64,000 nucleotides of DNA, from the NCBI RefSeq assembly GCF_024112395.2, contig NZ_CP078013.2:4650001-4714000 (forward strand), in the 5' to 3' direction. Position 1 is the first letter of the stretch, and every line of letters begins with the position of its first letter. Made by a program: the position numbers and the translations under genes. Shown piece by piece: positions 44,094-52,951 of this stretch. The notes under the pieces were generated by a model that saw only the letters and a list, made by a program, of their open reading frames with translations, had not been told where the DNA came from and did not search any database. Source of the stretch: Pseudomonas pergaminensis. Lineage in GTDB: Bacteria; Pseudomonadota; Gammaproteobacteria; Pseudomonadales; Pseudomonadaceae.

Positions 44094-44900
44094 ATGACAA
44101 CCACAGAAGCAACACCGGAATCCACCGCCGACACCCCGGCTGAAAAAACCGAGGCCGTCGACGCGGCACCCCTGCCGTGGGCGGATGTACAGGCCGAGCA
44201 TTTCAAGATGCTGCGCCTTGCGCCCCTGGCCACTGACCGTGCCACCGGTGTACGACCGTTGCGCTTCGTGCAGTTCGGCTATGCCGAACGCAATGACAAA
44301 CACCACAGCTTGCTGCGCATGGTCATCCAGCTGCCAGGCCAGCGGGTACGCCGTGAACAGAACCATCTGGATATCTGGGTCGACCACGACAAGCACCGTG
44401 TGCACTTCGGCCCCGGCAACAGCCTGGAAATCGAACCGGCCAACCGCGGCATCGGTCGCTTCCTGGTGGCCCAAGGCGCTGCATGGGCGAAGAAGAAGTG
44501 GTCGCACTACCGCGTCGACGGCGTTGACCTGGCCAACAAAGATGCATTGAACGAGGCCACCCGCCTGCGCCGCGATCACTTCTTGCGCATCCAGGGGTTT
44601 GATGTGGCCTACGCCGATGTGCAGCACCTGAAAGGCAACGTGCAGCCGGGCAAGGTCGGCGATGTGCTGGACAGCTGGAACACCGAGAAGGTGCAGTTTG
44701 TGGAGATTCTCGAAGCCGCGCAGATGCTGCAGCAGGCCGAGCAGAACTTGGCGGAGCAGGAAGTGAAGCTGCGCAAGGAAGAGGAAAAGGTTACCAAGTT
44801 CAAGCGTGAGGACAGCGGGTTGCGGTTTACCATCACGTGCTTGGTGGCGTTTACGGTGTTTCAGGCGGGGTTGCTGATCTGGATTGCCACCCACCGCTAG
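44094..44900 (+). CDS. Hypothetical protein with coiled coil and C-terminal membrane anchor
   Basis: I do not recognise a named family. The 268-residue product starts with a low-complexity segment (MTTTEATPESTADTPAEK), has a soluble domain of about 150 residues (rich in KHHSLLRMVI, HFGPGNSLEIEP), then a strongly charged coiled coil at about 210-240 (QAEQNLAEQEVKLRKEEEKV) and one C-terminal helix (about 243-265). It is probably tail-anchored in the inner membrane with the bulk in the cytoplasm. AGGA nine bases before the ATG. It is the last gene before the long repeat region. Confidence 0.7.
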   Translation: MTTTEATPESTADTPAEKTEAVDAAPLPWADVQAEHFKMLRLAPLATDRATGVRPLRFVQFGYAERNDKHHSLLRMVIQLPGQRVRREQNHLDIWVDHDKHRVHFGPGNSLEIEPANRGIGRFLVAQGAAWAKKKWSHYRVDGVDLANKDALNEATRLRRDHFLRIQGFDVAYADVQHLKGNVQPGKVGDVLDSWNTEKVQFVEILEAAQMLQQAEQNLAEQEVKLRKEEEKVTKFKREDSGLRFTITCLVAFTVFQAGLLIWIATHR

Positions 44901-44921
44901 TGAGCTGGAACGCAGTCAAAG

Positions 44922-45472
44922 GTGGGAGCCGGCTTGCCTGCGAAAGCGGCCTCACAGCTGACCACAATCTAACTGCCACCCCACGATCCAAATGTGGGAG
45001 CTGGCTTGCCTGCGAAGGCGGCCTCACAGCCGACCACAATCTAACTGCCACCCCAGGATCCAAATGTGGGAGCTGGCTTGCCTGCGAAGGCGGCCTGACA
45101 GCCGACCACAATCTAACTGTCCCCCCACGATCCAAATGTGGGAGCTGGCTTGCCTGCGAAAGCGGCCTGACAGCCGACCACAATCTAACTGTCACCCCCG
45201 CGATCCAAATGTGGGAGCTGGCTTGCCTGCGAAAGCGGCCTGACAGCCGACCACAATCAAACTGTCCTCCCACGATCCAAAAATGTGGGAGCTGGCTTGC
45301 CTGCGAAAGCGGCCTAACAGCCGACCACAATCTAACTGTCGCCCCACGATCCAAATGTGGGAGCCGGCTTGCCTGCGAAGGCGGCCTGACAGCCGACCAC
45401 AATCTAACTGTCATCCCGCGATCCAAATGTGGGAGCTGGCTTGCCTGCGAAGGCGGCCTGACAGCCGACCAG
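44922..45472 (+). repeat. Tandem array of eight REP-type units, about 72-bp period
   Basis: Units begin GTGGGAGCTGGCTTGCCTGC at 44922, 44994, 45066, 45138, 45211, 45285, 45357 and 45429, so spacings are 72, 72, 72, 73, 74, 72 and 72; the eighth breaks off after GACAGCCGACCA. Each unit is a REP core (imperfect palindrome GC-GGC-TT-GCC-GC), then a variable AAGGCGG / AAAGCGG stretch, GACCACAATCTAACTG and a link with CGATCCAAAT. Because 72 is divisible by three, open frames run through it, but these are artefacts. Confidence 0.9.
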
Positions 45473-45490
45473 GATGTTGGATCAGACCGA

Positions 45491-45799
45491 GTACATATCC
45501 GTGACTTGGGTAACGGCTGCTAATGGTTCCGCCCTTACGGCGGCTCACTTTGGAAAAGCCCCAAAGTAAGCAAAGGGCTCTTGCCCCAACACTCGGCACC
45601 TCGCCTAGGCTCGGTGTGCCCGTAATCCGACAGGTATTTGGGGGGCCGCCGCCACGCGCCATCCATGGCGCGGGGCGGCTAAACCGGCATCCCTGCCGGT
45701 TTACCCCCCAAATCCCTGTCGAATTCCGGCCAGCGTGTTTGACGGGGCGCCTAAGATCAAAGGCAACATCAAGATCAAGAGCGGCTCGCTTCGCATCGT
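45491..45799 (-). repeat. 309-bp dispersed repeat, copy B
   Basis: Inverted relative to copy A (15832-16140), same length, about 94 percent identical by eye. It starts GTACATATCC and ends TCGCATCGT on the plus strand. The internal hairpin TAAACCGGC / GCCGGTTTA is conserved base for base. It starts 19 bases after the tandem array ends. Confidence 0.85.
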
Positions 45800-45841
45800 G
45801 GTTAGGGTTGGTTGGTGCGAAGATACCTGTGGAATACGCAC

Positions 45842-45872
45842 CTGTAGGAGCCGGCAAGCCGGGCTCCTACAG
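45842..45872 (-). repeat. REP hairpin downstream of prmB
   Basis: CTGTAGGAGCC / GGCTCCTACAG are perfect 11-base arms around a nine-base core. It begins eight bases past the prmB stop on the minus strand and could act as its 3' end structure. Confidence 0.7.
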
Positions 45873-45880
45873 ATTGTGCC

Positions 45881-46789
45881 TCACACTCGGGCGGCGAAGA
45901 CGGCCTGATGCTGGCGGCATTGCTCCGCGGTGAGCATGAACACGCCGTGGCCACCGCGCTGGAAGTCCAGCCAGGCGAAGTCCACTTCCGGGTACAGCGC
46001 TTCGACGTGCACCTGGCTGTTGCCCACTTCAACAATCAGCAGGCCCTTCTCGGTCAGGTGGTCTGCCGCTTCGGCCAGCATGCGCCGTACCAGGTTCAAG
46101 CCATCGTCGCCGCAGGCCAGGCCCAGTTCCGGTTCGTGCTGGTATTCATCCGGCATGTCGGCGAAGTCTTCGGCATCCACGTACGGCGGGTTCGACACGA
46201 TCAGGTCAAAGCGCTGGCCCGGCAGGCCGTCGAAGCCGTCGCCCTGCACGGTGTATACGCGCTCGTCGACGCCGTGGCGCTCGATGTTCTGGTTGGCGAC
46301 TTCCAGTGCTTCGAAGGACAAGTCCCCCAGTACCACTTCAGCGTCCTGGAACTCGTAGGCGCAGGCGATGCCGATGCAGCCGGAGCCGGTGCACAGGTCG
46401 AGGATGCGCGCCGGTGGCTGGGCCAGCCAAGGTTCGAAGCGGTTTTCGATCAGCTCGCCAATCGGTGAGCGCGGGATCAACACGCGCTCGTCGACGATAA
46501 ACGACAGGCTGCAGAACCAGGCCTCTTTCAGCAGGTAAGCCGTGGGCACACGCTCATGGATACGGCGATGCAGCAGACGCTGTACGTGGGAGATTTCCTC
46601 TTCTTCCAGGTTGCAATCCAGATAGCTATCGGCAATTTCCCACGGCAGGTGCAAGGCGCCGAGCACCAATTGCCGGGCTTCGTCCCAGGCATTGTCGGTA
46701 CCATGCCCAAAAAAAAGCTCTTCCCCATGGAAACGGCTGACAGCCCAACGGATGTGGTCGCGCACGGTGCGCAGGCGGGATGTGATCAC
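45881..46789 (-). CDS. prmB: Ribosomal protein L3 N5-glutamine methyltransferase
   Basis: A 302-residue SAM-dependent methyltransferase that methylates the glutamine of L3 during 50S assembly. The class I SAM motif is [13 protein letters not shown], and the catalytic NPPY is at 200-203. The open frame starts earlier at an ATG, but AGGAG lies nine bases before a GTG at 46789 (then [12 protein letters not shown]), and that gives the family length, so the start is GTG. It diverges from the cysteine-hydrolase gene. A REP hairpin lies right after its stop. Confidence 0.93.
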   Translation of the reverse strand: MITSRLRTVRDHIRWAVSRFHGEELFFGHGTDNAWDEARQLVLGALHLPWEIADSYLDCNLEEEEISHVQRLLHRRIHERVPTAYLLKEAWFCSLSFIVDERVLIPRSPIGELIENRFEPWLAQPPARILDLCTGSGCIGIACAYEFQDAEVVLGDLSFEALEVANQNIERHGVDERVYTVQGDGFDGLPGQRFDLIVSNPPYVDAEDFADMPDEYQHEPELGLACGDDGLNLVRRMLAEAADHLTEKGLLIVEVGNSQVHVEALYPEVDFAWLDFQRGGHGVFMLTAEQCRQHQAVFAARV

Positions 46790-47029
46790 GGGGGCAAGCT
46801 CCTGGGAAAAAACGACTGGCAATTCTAACAGCCTTCACCTGTACCGACGATGTACGAAAACCCTTCGCCATCCGTCGGATTTCATACAAATTGCCATCAT
46901 TGTGTTAAACAGGCCCACCTCTTGACATGGCTGCACGTCAACAACGGCGTACCTTACGATGGTAGCGATTCACAGAACCGCTCAGCCAGTGGACAATGTC
47001 ACAAAAGCCCCCCTCACAGGAGCCCCAGA

Positions 47030-47620
47030 ATGTCCGTTCCAAAGACGATGTTTCAACTCAGCGGTCGTGGTTACGCAGCAGCGAACCTCAGCCATGCGAC
47101 CCTCGTGATCATCGACGCCCAGAAGGAATACCTCAGCGGTCCGCTCGCCCTCTCGGGCATGGACGCTGCCGTTGGCAACATCAAGCAACTGGTTGGCGCA
47201 GCGCGCAATGCCGGGCGCCCGATCGTGCACGTGCGCCACCTGGGCACCGTGGGCGGCCTGTTCGACCCCCAGGGCGAGCGCGGCGAATTCATCCCGGGCC
47301 TTGAGCCTGAGGGTGACGAAACCATCATCGGCAAGCTGCTGCCCAGCGCGTTCCACGGCACCGGCCTGGAAAAACACTTGCAGGACCTCGGCTCCCTGGA
47401 CCTGATCGTCTGCGGTTTCATGAGCCATTCCAGCGTCAGCACCACCGTGCGTGCCGCCAAGAACCTGGGCTTTCGCTGCACCCTGGTGGAAGACGCCTGC
47501 GCCACCCGTGACCTGCCGTACAAAGGCGGCATCCTGAGCGCCGAACACGTACAGCAGACCGAAATGGCCATCATGGCCGACAACTTCGCCACCCTGGCGT
47601 TGACCAAAGATCTGATCTGA
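47030..47620 (+). CDS. Isochorismatase/cysteine-hydrolase-fold protein with serine at the nucleophile position
   Basis: A 196-residue protein of the isochorismatase-like hydrolase family. The catalytic aspartate is present in VIIDAQKEY. In active cysteine hydrolases the segment reads G-x-x-T/S-H-x-C-V; here it is GFMSHSSV, so the nucleophilic cysteine is replaced by S135, while the flanking TTVRAAKNLGF and DACATRDL are textbook. It may have another activity or none. The upstream open frame is longer, but AGGAG seven bases before the ATG at 47030 sets the start. Next to prmB (divergent). Confidence 0.85.
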   Translation: MSVPKTMFQLSGRGYAAANLSHATLVIIDAQKEYLSGPLALSGMDAAVGNIKQLVGAARNAGRPIVHVRHLGTVGGLFDPQGERGEFIPGLEPEGDETIIGKLLPSAFHGTGLEKHLQDLGSLDLIVCGFMSHSSVSTTVRAAKNLGFRCTLVEDACATRDLPYKGGILSAEHVQQTEMAIMADNFATLALTKDLI

Positions 47621-47762
47621 TCGACCTTCTGATGAGCGGCGCGGCAGTGTTTATTGCCCCGCTCATCCGCAATGCCTTTTCATTTGGCGCATTTACCCCT
47701 CGTCCCGGAACAACCTGTGTATTGTCCGGTCGAAGGGCCGATACCCTGGAGGAAAGGTCGGA

Positions 47763-48083
47763 ATGAAGATATCCGATGGTTTTGATGCTCGTCGCTTGCG
47801 CCCCAAGGGCCCGAGCAATTGGCGTCTGCGCCTGGTGGCCGGCATTGCCGCGCTGCTGGCGATTGTAGGTGTGCTGTTGGCCGGCGCTGGTGGCGCCGGT
47901 TTGTTTGGTCATTCGCCGGCCCTTGGCGAACTGAATGCCAGCCCCGGTGGCTCGGCGATTCTGTTGGTGATAGGCCTGCTGGTGCTGTGGCTGGGTATCT
48001 GGTTGTGGCGGCGCAGCCGTCGGAAAATGCGCCAACCGTTGTCGCTGAATATCGCATCGCACCTGATGAAAAAGCACGACTGA
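47763..48083 (+). CDS. Hypothetical two-helix membrane protein
   Basis: A 106-residue protein with two membrane helices (about 23-45, rich in AALLAIVGVLLAGAG, and about 63-82, LLVIGLLVLWLGIWLW) followed by an arginine-rich stretch (RRSRRKMR), so the C-terminus is probably cytoplasmic. No family recognised. GGAGGAAAGG is placed well before the ATG. The next gene (smr) follows after 75 bases and may share the transcript. Confidence 0.7.
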   Translation: MKISDGFDARRLRPKGPSNWRLRLVAGIAALLAIVGVLLAGAGGAGLFGHSPALGELNASPGGSAILLVIGLLVLWLGIWLWRRSRRKMRQPLSLNIASHLMKKHD

Positions 48084-48158
48084 TGGCGCTTGGATAGCGT
48101 TTCCTGCGCCCCGGCCGCCGCGATTTAGGTAAACTGCCCGCCCTTCGCGGAGGCTGAC

Positions 48159-48716
48159 ATGCAAGACGACGATTTTTCCCTGTTCAAAAACGAGCTGCGC
48201 GGCGTCAAGCCGATCAAGCACGACCGCGCCGACACCGGCAAACCCAAGGCTGACCGGGCGCAAATCGCCAAACTGCGCCAGGCCGCGACCGTGCGCACCG
48301 ATGCCACCACCGTGGACGGCCTCTCGGACCAGTTCGTGATCGACGTCGGCCCCGAAGACGAGCTGATGTGGGCCCGCGACGGCGTGCAGGAAAGCCAGAT
48401 GCGCAAGCTCAAGGCCGGCCAGATCCCGTTCGAAGGCAGCCTCGACTTGCACGGCATGACCGTGGAAAAAGCCCGGGAAACCTTGTGGGCCTTCCTGGCC
48501 GAAGCGACCAAGTTCGAAATCCGCTGCGTACGCGTCACCCACGGCAAGGCCGTGCGGTTGGACGGCAAGCGCCCAATGATCAAGAGCCACGTCAACACCT
48601 GGCTGCGCCAGCATGCCCAGGTACTCGGCTTTACCTCGTGCCAGCCCCGCCACGGCGGCGCCGGTGCGGTGTATGTGATGCTCAAGCGCACCATGATGGA
48701 AGGGCGCGACGAGTAA
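48159..48716 (+). CDS. Smr-domain protein
   Basis: A 185-residue protein with a C-terminal Smr domain (about 88-172): LDLHGMTVEKARETL and VRVTHGKAVRLDGKRPMIK are the two conserved loops. Smr domains nick DNA or RNA, notably at branched structures or in ribosome rescue (SmrB in E. coli). Here the protein is the small stand-alone type without MutS. GGAGG is five bases before the ATG. It is followed by folE. Confidence 0.87.
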   Translation: MQDDDFSLFKNELRGVKPIKHDRADTGKPKADRAQIAKLRQAATVRTDATTVDGLSDQFVIDVGPEDELMWARDGVQESQMRKLKAGQIPFEGSLDLHGMTVEKARETLWAFLAEATKFEIRCVRVTHGKAVRLDGKRPMIKSHVNTWLRQHAQVLGFTSCQPRHGGAGAVYVMLKRTMMEGRDE

Positions 48717-48794
48717 CAAGTGCCATCGTCAGGCTTGCAGCGATGTGCCCGCCACCGTAACCTTGCGCTTTGCGAAAATCCCACAGGTAGTTTC

Positions 48795-49340
48795 ATGTCC
48801 CTGGAACAGAATTACACCGCGATCCTCGGCCAACTCGGCGAGGACGTTTCCCGCGAGGGCCTGCTCGACACGCCAAAGCGTGCCGCCAAGGCGATGCAGT
48901 ACCTTTGCCGCGGCTATGAGCAGACTCTGGAAGAGGTCACCAACGGTGCCTTGTTCAGCTCCGACAACAGCGAAATGGTGCTGGTCAAGGACATCGAGTT
49001 GTACTCGCTGTGCGAACACCACCTGCTGCCGTTTATCGGCAAGGCTCACGTCGCCTATATCCCGAGCGGCAAAGTGCTGGGCCTGTCCAAGGTTGCGCGG
49101 ATTGTCGACATGTATGCCCGCCGCCTGCAGATCCAGGAAAACCTCAGCCGCCAGATCGCCGACGCGGTGATGCAAGTGACCGGCGCCCTGGGCGTGGCCG
49201 TGGTGATCGAAGCCAAGCACATGTGCATGATGATGCGCGGTGTGGAAAAACAGAATTCGTCGATGATCACCTCGGTGATGCTGGGTGAGTTCCGCGAAAA
49301 CGCGGCCACCCGTAGCGAATTCCTCAGCCTGATCAAGTAA
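48795..49340 (+). CDS. folE: GTP cyclohydrolase I
   Basis: A 181-residue FolE1 that converts GTP to 7,8-dihydroneopterin triphosphate, first step of folate (and queuosine-type) synthesis. The zinc site is formed by [10 protein letters not shown] and the later cysteine in [27 protein letters not shown] is typical. The upstream open frame belongs to the gap; MSLEQNYT at 48795 gives the family length. Many pseudomonads carry two folE copies; which one this is cannot be told. A strong terminator follows. Confidence 0.94.
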   Translation: MSLEQNYTAILGQLGEDVSREGLLDTPKRAAKAMQYLCRGYEQTLEEVTNGALFSSDNSEMVLVKDIELYSLCEHHLLPFIGKAHVAYIPSGKVLGLSKVARIVDMYARRLQIQENLSRQIADAVMQVTGALGVAVVIEAKHMCMMMRGVEKQNSSMITSVMLGEFRENAATRSEFLSLIK

Positions 49341-49353
49341 CGGGCTGCGTAAG

Positions 49354-49384
49354 AAAAAACCGGCGTTCATCGCCGGTTTTTTTT
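49354..49384 (+). terminator. Rho-independent terminator of folE
   Basis: CCGGCG-TTCAT-CGCCGG, with A6 before and T8 after. Confidence 0.92.
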
Positions 49385-49442
49385 CGCTTGCAGAATTAAG
49401 GTAAGCTGCGGCCCCTTCTGTCATGGGCAAGAGGTTTCAGCC

Positions 49443-49814
49443 ATGTTCGTCAAAGCACTTCGAGTCGGCCTCGGCCACATCATCATCGCGGGCGACTTCC
49501 TGACCCGCCCCCGCAAAAAGCAGCGTCCCGCCGAGCAGCAGGCGCAGGTGAATGCCGCCGCCAAGGAACTGACCCTCTATCAATTCCACGCCTGCCCATT
49601 CTGCGTGAAGACTCGCCGTACCCTGCATCGCCTGAATGTACCGGTGGCCCTGAAGGACGCGAAAAACAACGAGCAGGACCGCCAGACCCTGCTGGAACAA
49701 GGCGGCAAGATCAAGGTGCCGTGCCTGCGTATCGAAGAGAATGGCCAGACCACCTGGATGTACGACTCCAAGGTGATCATCGATTACCTCGACAAGCGCT
49801 TCGCCGCAATCTGA
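49443..49814 (+). CDS. Glutaredoxin-like protein
   Basis: A 123-residue protein with an N-terminal basic/hydrophobic extension (about 1-40, ITRPRKKQRP-like, possibly membrane-associated) and a glutaredoxin/GST-N-type thioredoxin fold (about 42-123). The redox motif CPFC is at about 56-59, and KVPCLRIEENGQTTW holds the cis-proline. Glutathione-dependent disulfide reduction is likely. AAGAGG is eight bases before the ATG. Its end faces the AtuA-C-like gene across a REP pair. Confidence 0.82.
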   Translation: MFVKALRVGLGHIIIAGDFLTRPRKKQRPAEQQAQVNAAAKELTLYQFHACPFCVKTRRTLHRLNVPVALKDAKNNEQDRQTLLEQGGKIKVPCLRIEENGQTTWMYDSKVIIDYLDKRFAAI

Positions 49815-49837
49815 CAGACACCGCCCTCCCGTTGGCG

Positions 49838-49916
49838 CCCGACTTGCCGGCGATGGCGTGCAAAAAACCACCGCCTGGCTTTCGGGCCCATCGCCGGCAA
49901 GCCGGGTTCCTACAGG
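49838..49916. repeat. Inverted REP pair overlapping a gene end
   Basis: Left arm TTGCCGGCGATGG and right arm CCATCGCCGGCAA face each other across about 45 bases. The right outer edge (GGGTTCCTACAG) runs into the AtuA-C-like gene and contains its stop codon. Confidence 0.7.
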
Positions 49917-50224
49917 TTGATGTCTAAATCCAGCAGCGCGGACCCCAGGCACTTGCCATGGGCATCCAGCGCCAGCGAACGGGTGACCCCGCCGCGCAAG
50001 ATCCCCGGTAGCACGAAGTTGAGTGCCTGCACATTTGGCAATTCGTACCGCCGCACGGGTGCGGCGCCGGGCTCCAGCAGGTCCGCAAAAAATGCTGTTA
50101 CGCGCTCGGCCGTCAGGTGTTCGCACAGCAACGGGTAATCCTCGCCACGGTACGCAATGATCGAGATATTCGACGTGTCGCCCTTATCCCCGGTGCGGGA
50201 ATGGGCCAGTGTGTGCAGCTTCAT
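49910..50224 (-). CDS. AtuA C-terminal-domain-like protein
   Basis: A 104-residue protein matching the small C-terminal domain of AtuA (acyclic terpene utilization) proteins, which in longer relatives is fused to the DUF1446 domain; here it is separate. SRTGDKGDTSNISII is the most conserved part. The start overlaps the stop of the upstream gene (ATGA), so translation is coupled. Its last codons and TAG stop lie inside a REP element, so the C-terminus may have been reshaped. Enzymatic role unknown. Confidence 0.8.
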   Translation of the reverse strand: MKLHTLAHSRTGDKGDTSNISIIAYRGEDYPLLCEHLTAERVTAFFADLLEPGAAPVRRYELPNVQALNFVLPGILRGGVTRSLALDAHGKCLGSALLDLDINL

Positions 50225-51546
50225 GCTTCGATCCTCGGTTTGACCGCACCACGCGGCAGCAGCAAAGACGCCACCGCCACCACCTGCCGCAGGCTTTTAC
50301 TGGCGCCACCACCACCGGACGGGCCGTTGGTGTAGAGGGTTTCCACTTCATTGCCCACGCGCACCGCTTCACCGCGCTCTTCACAGCGCGCCGCCACGCG
50401 CAGGCGCACTTCCCAGGGCTCGACCGTGCTGCGCGGGCCGTGCAGCGAGTCCATGCCGATCAGTTCGGCGCGCACGTCCTGCATGTTCACGCCCATCAAC
50501 TCAAGCCGCTTGAGGACGACCTCTCGCGCCAACTGCGCCCGCGCGACCGCGCCGGGGCCGCCGTAGGACATCTGCCCTTCGCCGATCCAACCGTCCAGGT
50601 AACCCACGCTGACTTTCAACTGCTCGGGTCGTGCACGGCCATCCGCCCCCACGGCGCGAATGCGATCAACGCCCTCCTCCACAAAGCCCACGTGGGAAAA
50701 GTCCGCGGTCACATCCGGCGTCAGATACGCCGCCGGGTCGTGCACTTCGTAGATCAGTTGCTCAGTGCAGGTGGCGCGGCTGACCCGCCCACCGGAGCCG
50801 CTGACCTTGGTGATCAGCGCGTCGCCATCGGCATCGATCTCGGCCAACGGAAAGCCCAGGCGCGCCAGGTCGTCCACATCCTTGAAACCGGGGTCGGCAA
50901 AATAGCCGCCGCTGACTTGCCCGGCGCATTCGAGCAAATGCCCGACCAGGGTACCTCGGCCCAGGCGTTGCCAGTCGTCCGCCGCCCAGCCGAATTCGAA
51001 CATCTGCGGCGCCAGGAACAACGAAGGGTCGGCCACCCGCCCGGTGATCACCACATCGGCATCAGCGCGCAACGCCTCCAGAATGCCGTCGACACCCAGG
51101 TAGGCATTCGCAGAGATCAGCCGCTCGCCCAGGGAGCCGACGGTCTGGCCGTTGTCCAGCAACCACTCTGGCTGCAACACCGTCAACACATCGTCGCCGA
51201 CCACGGCAACCACCTTGAGACCAAGGCCCAACTCGCTGGCAATTCGCCGCACTTCAACTGCCGCTGCCACCGGGTTGGCCGCGCCCATATTGGTGATCAC
51301 CCGCAAACGCCGGCGCCCGGCCTTCACACCAACGAACGGCAACACCCGGCGCATGCGCTCACTCAGGAGCGGGTCGTAGCCACCCTGCGGGTCACTGATG
51401 CGCGCCTGCTGCGCCAGGGCAATCGTGCGTTCGGCCAGGCATTCGAACACCAGGTAATCCAAGTCGCCGTATTCGGCCAACTCGACTGCAGGTTCGATAC
51501 GGTCACCGGAATAGCCGGCGCCGGAACCGATGCGCAAGGTTTTCAT
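50221..51546 (-). CDS. AtuA-family (DUF1446) protein
   Basis: A 441-residue protein of the AtuA/DUF1446 family: MKTLRIGSGAGYSGDRIEPA at the start and GRVADPSLFLAP in the middle are typical. AtuA is required for terpene (citronellol) degradation in P. aeruginosa, but many members lie in unrelated catabolic clusters. Here its partners are a CitMHS transporter, the small AtuA-C-like protein and a divergent LysR regulator, so the substrate is more likely a hydroxy-di/tricarboxylic acid; this is inference. It starts one base after the transporter stop, with GGGAG about nine bases upstream. Confidence 0.83.
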   Translation of the reverse strand: MKTLRIGSGAGYSGDRIEPAVELAEYGDLDYLVFECLAERTIALAQQARISDPQGGYDPLLSERMRRVLPFVGVKAGRRRLRVITNMGAANPVAAAVEVRRIASELGLGLKVVAVVGDDVLTVLQPEWLLDNGQTVGSLGERLISANAYLGVDGILEALRADADVVITGRVADPSLFLAPQMFEFGWAADDWQRLGRGTLVGHLLECAGQVSGGYFADPGFKDVDDLARLGFPLAEIDADGDALITKVSGSGGRVSRATCTEQLIYEVHDPAAYLTPDVTADFSHVGFVEEGVDRIRAVGADGRARPEQLKVSVGYLDGWIGEGQMSYGGPGAVARAQLAREVVLKRLELMGVNMQDVRAELIGMDSLHGPRSTVEPWEVRLRVAARCEERGEAVRVGNEVETLYTNGPSGGGGASKSLRQVVAVASLLLPRGAVKPRIEA

Positions 51547-51547
51547 T

Positions 51548-52840
51548 TCAAATAACTCCCAGGAGCAACGCCGTCAGGGTCATCAACACTGACGCGGCAA
51601 ACAGAAACGGAATGGTGAAGCGTTGGTGGTCGGCCAATTCGACCTTGCACAGGCCCACCAGCAGGAAGGTTGCGGGGGTCAGCGGGCTGACCGGGAAACC
51701 GGTGGTGTGCACGCCCAGCAATGAGGCCTGGGCCACTTGCAGCGGGTCGACGCCCAGGGCCTTGCCGACTTCGGCGATCACAGGCATCACGCCGAAATAA
51801 TAGGAATCAGGGTCGAACAGCATGCTCAGCGGCATGGAAATGAAGCCCACCACCGCCGGGATCAACTTGCCATGGCCCGCCGGAATCTGCGCCACCGCCA
51901 CTTCGGCAATGGCCTTGAGCATGCCGGTACCCTGCATGATCCCGGTGAACACCCCGGCGGCCAAGAGGATGCTGGCCATGGTCAGGGCGGTCTTCGCATG
52001 AGCATCAATGCGGGCGCGCTGGGCGTCGACGTTCGGGTAGTTGATGCACAGCGCCACGACGGTGCCGAGCATGAACATCACCACCGGGTCGACCCAACCG
52101 GCAATCATCACCACCATCACCAGCACGGTGAGGATCAGGTTGACCCAGAAGAGGCGCGGACGACGCAGCTTGATGTCATCGTCACTGAGCACCCGCTGCG
52201 GCACGGCATCCACGCTGGAGCCGGCGCCGAGGCCCAGGCGTTTTTCTTCGCGACGGCCGAGCCACCAGGCACAGGCAAACACAAAGATCAGGCCGACGAT
52301 CTGCACCGGGATCAGTGGCTGGAACAGGTCCGCCACCGGCACATGCAGTGCCGCAGACGAGCGCAACACCGGCCCGGTCCAGGGCAGGAAGTTGACCCCG
52401 GCCGCCATCGCGCACACGCAGGCCAGGATGCGTTTATCGATGCCCAGCCGCGTATACAGCGGCAGCATCGCCGGCACCGTCACCAGAAAGGTCACCGCGC
52501 CGGAACCGTCCAGGTGCACCAGCAGCGCCAGGGTCGCGGTGCCTACGACAATTCGTGTAGGACGCGTCCCTACCGTGCGCAAGATGCGGTCAATGATGGG
52601 GTCGAGCATGCCAGCATCGGTCATGATCCCGAAAAACAGGATCGCAAACACAAACATACCCACCACGGGGGCGACGTTCTTGATACCGGTGATGATGAAA
52701 GCACTGGTTTGCAGGCCGAATCCGCCGAGCAGCGCAGCGATGATCGGCAAGGCGATCAGGGCCACCAGCGGCGAAAGGCGTTTGCTCATGACGGCAGCGA
52801 GCAGGCACAGGATGGTAATGACACCCAGGGTAGCGAGCAT
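51548..52840 (-). CDS. CitMHS-family citrate/metal-type transporter
   Basis: A 430-residue membrane protein with about 11-12 helices of the citrate-Mg2+/H+ symporter (CitMHS) family, in the ion transporter superfamily. Conserved parts include DGSGAVTFLVTVPAMLPLY (about 113-131) and FDPDSYYFGVMPVIAEVGKALGV near 345. It probably imports a metal-complexed carboxylate. TGGAG eight bases before the ATG. First gene of the operon with the two AtuA-like genes; the LysR gene diverges 111 bases away. Confidence 0.87.
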   Translation of the reverse strand: MLATLGVITILCLLAAVMSKRLSPLVALIALPIIAALLGGFGLQTSAFIITGIKNVAPVVGMFVFAILFFGIMTDAGMLDPIIDRILRTVGTRPTRIVVGTATLALLVHLDGSGAVTFLVTVPAMLPLYTRLGIDKRILACVCAMAAGVNFLPWTGPVLRSSAALHVPVADLFQPLIPVQIVGLIFVFACAWWLGRREEKRLGLGAGSSVDAVPQRVLSDDDIKLRRPRLFWVNLILTVLVMVVMIAGWVDPVVMFMLGTVVALCINYPNVDAQRARIDAHAKTALTMASILLAAGVFTGIMQGTGMLKAIAEVAVAQIPAGHGKLIPAVVGFISMPLSMLFDPDSYYFGVMPVIAEVGKALGVDPLQVAQASLLGVHTTGFPVSPLTPATFLLVGLCKVELADHQRFTIPFLFAASVLMTLTALLLGVI

Positions 52841-52951
52841 GGGTTACTCCAGAGCGGCCTTGATGGCCGGTTATTGTTTTCACTGGAGTATTGGAAGCGG
52901 GTTAGTCTTTGTAAATTGGAATATTCACCAGCCAGTGTTCGGAAAAACAAA

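Larger units (their letters stand above)
44901..45880. other. Repeat-filled intergenic region
   Basis: These 980 bases are made almost wholly of repeats: the tandem array (44922-45472), 309-bp repeat copy B (45491-45799) and a REP hairpin (45842-45872). No real gene is present. Confidence 0.85.

Noticed and set aside
44922..45472. CRISPR array
   Set aside because: The whole 72-bp unit is conserved; there are no unique spacers, and no cas genes are in the window.
44837..45523. 228-residue plus-strand ORF and 191-residue minus-strand ORF with repeated peptides
   Set aside because: Both are read through the tandem REP-type array, whose 72-base period keeps frames open. The peptide repeats only mirror the DNA repeats.
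51737..52951. Upstream extension of the LysR gene (to 701 residues)
   Set aside because: The extra part is antisense to the CitMHS gene; the LysR helix-turn-helix starts right at 52952.
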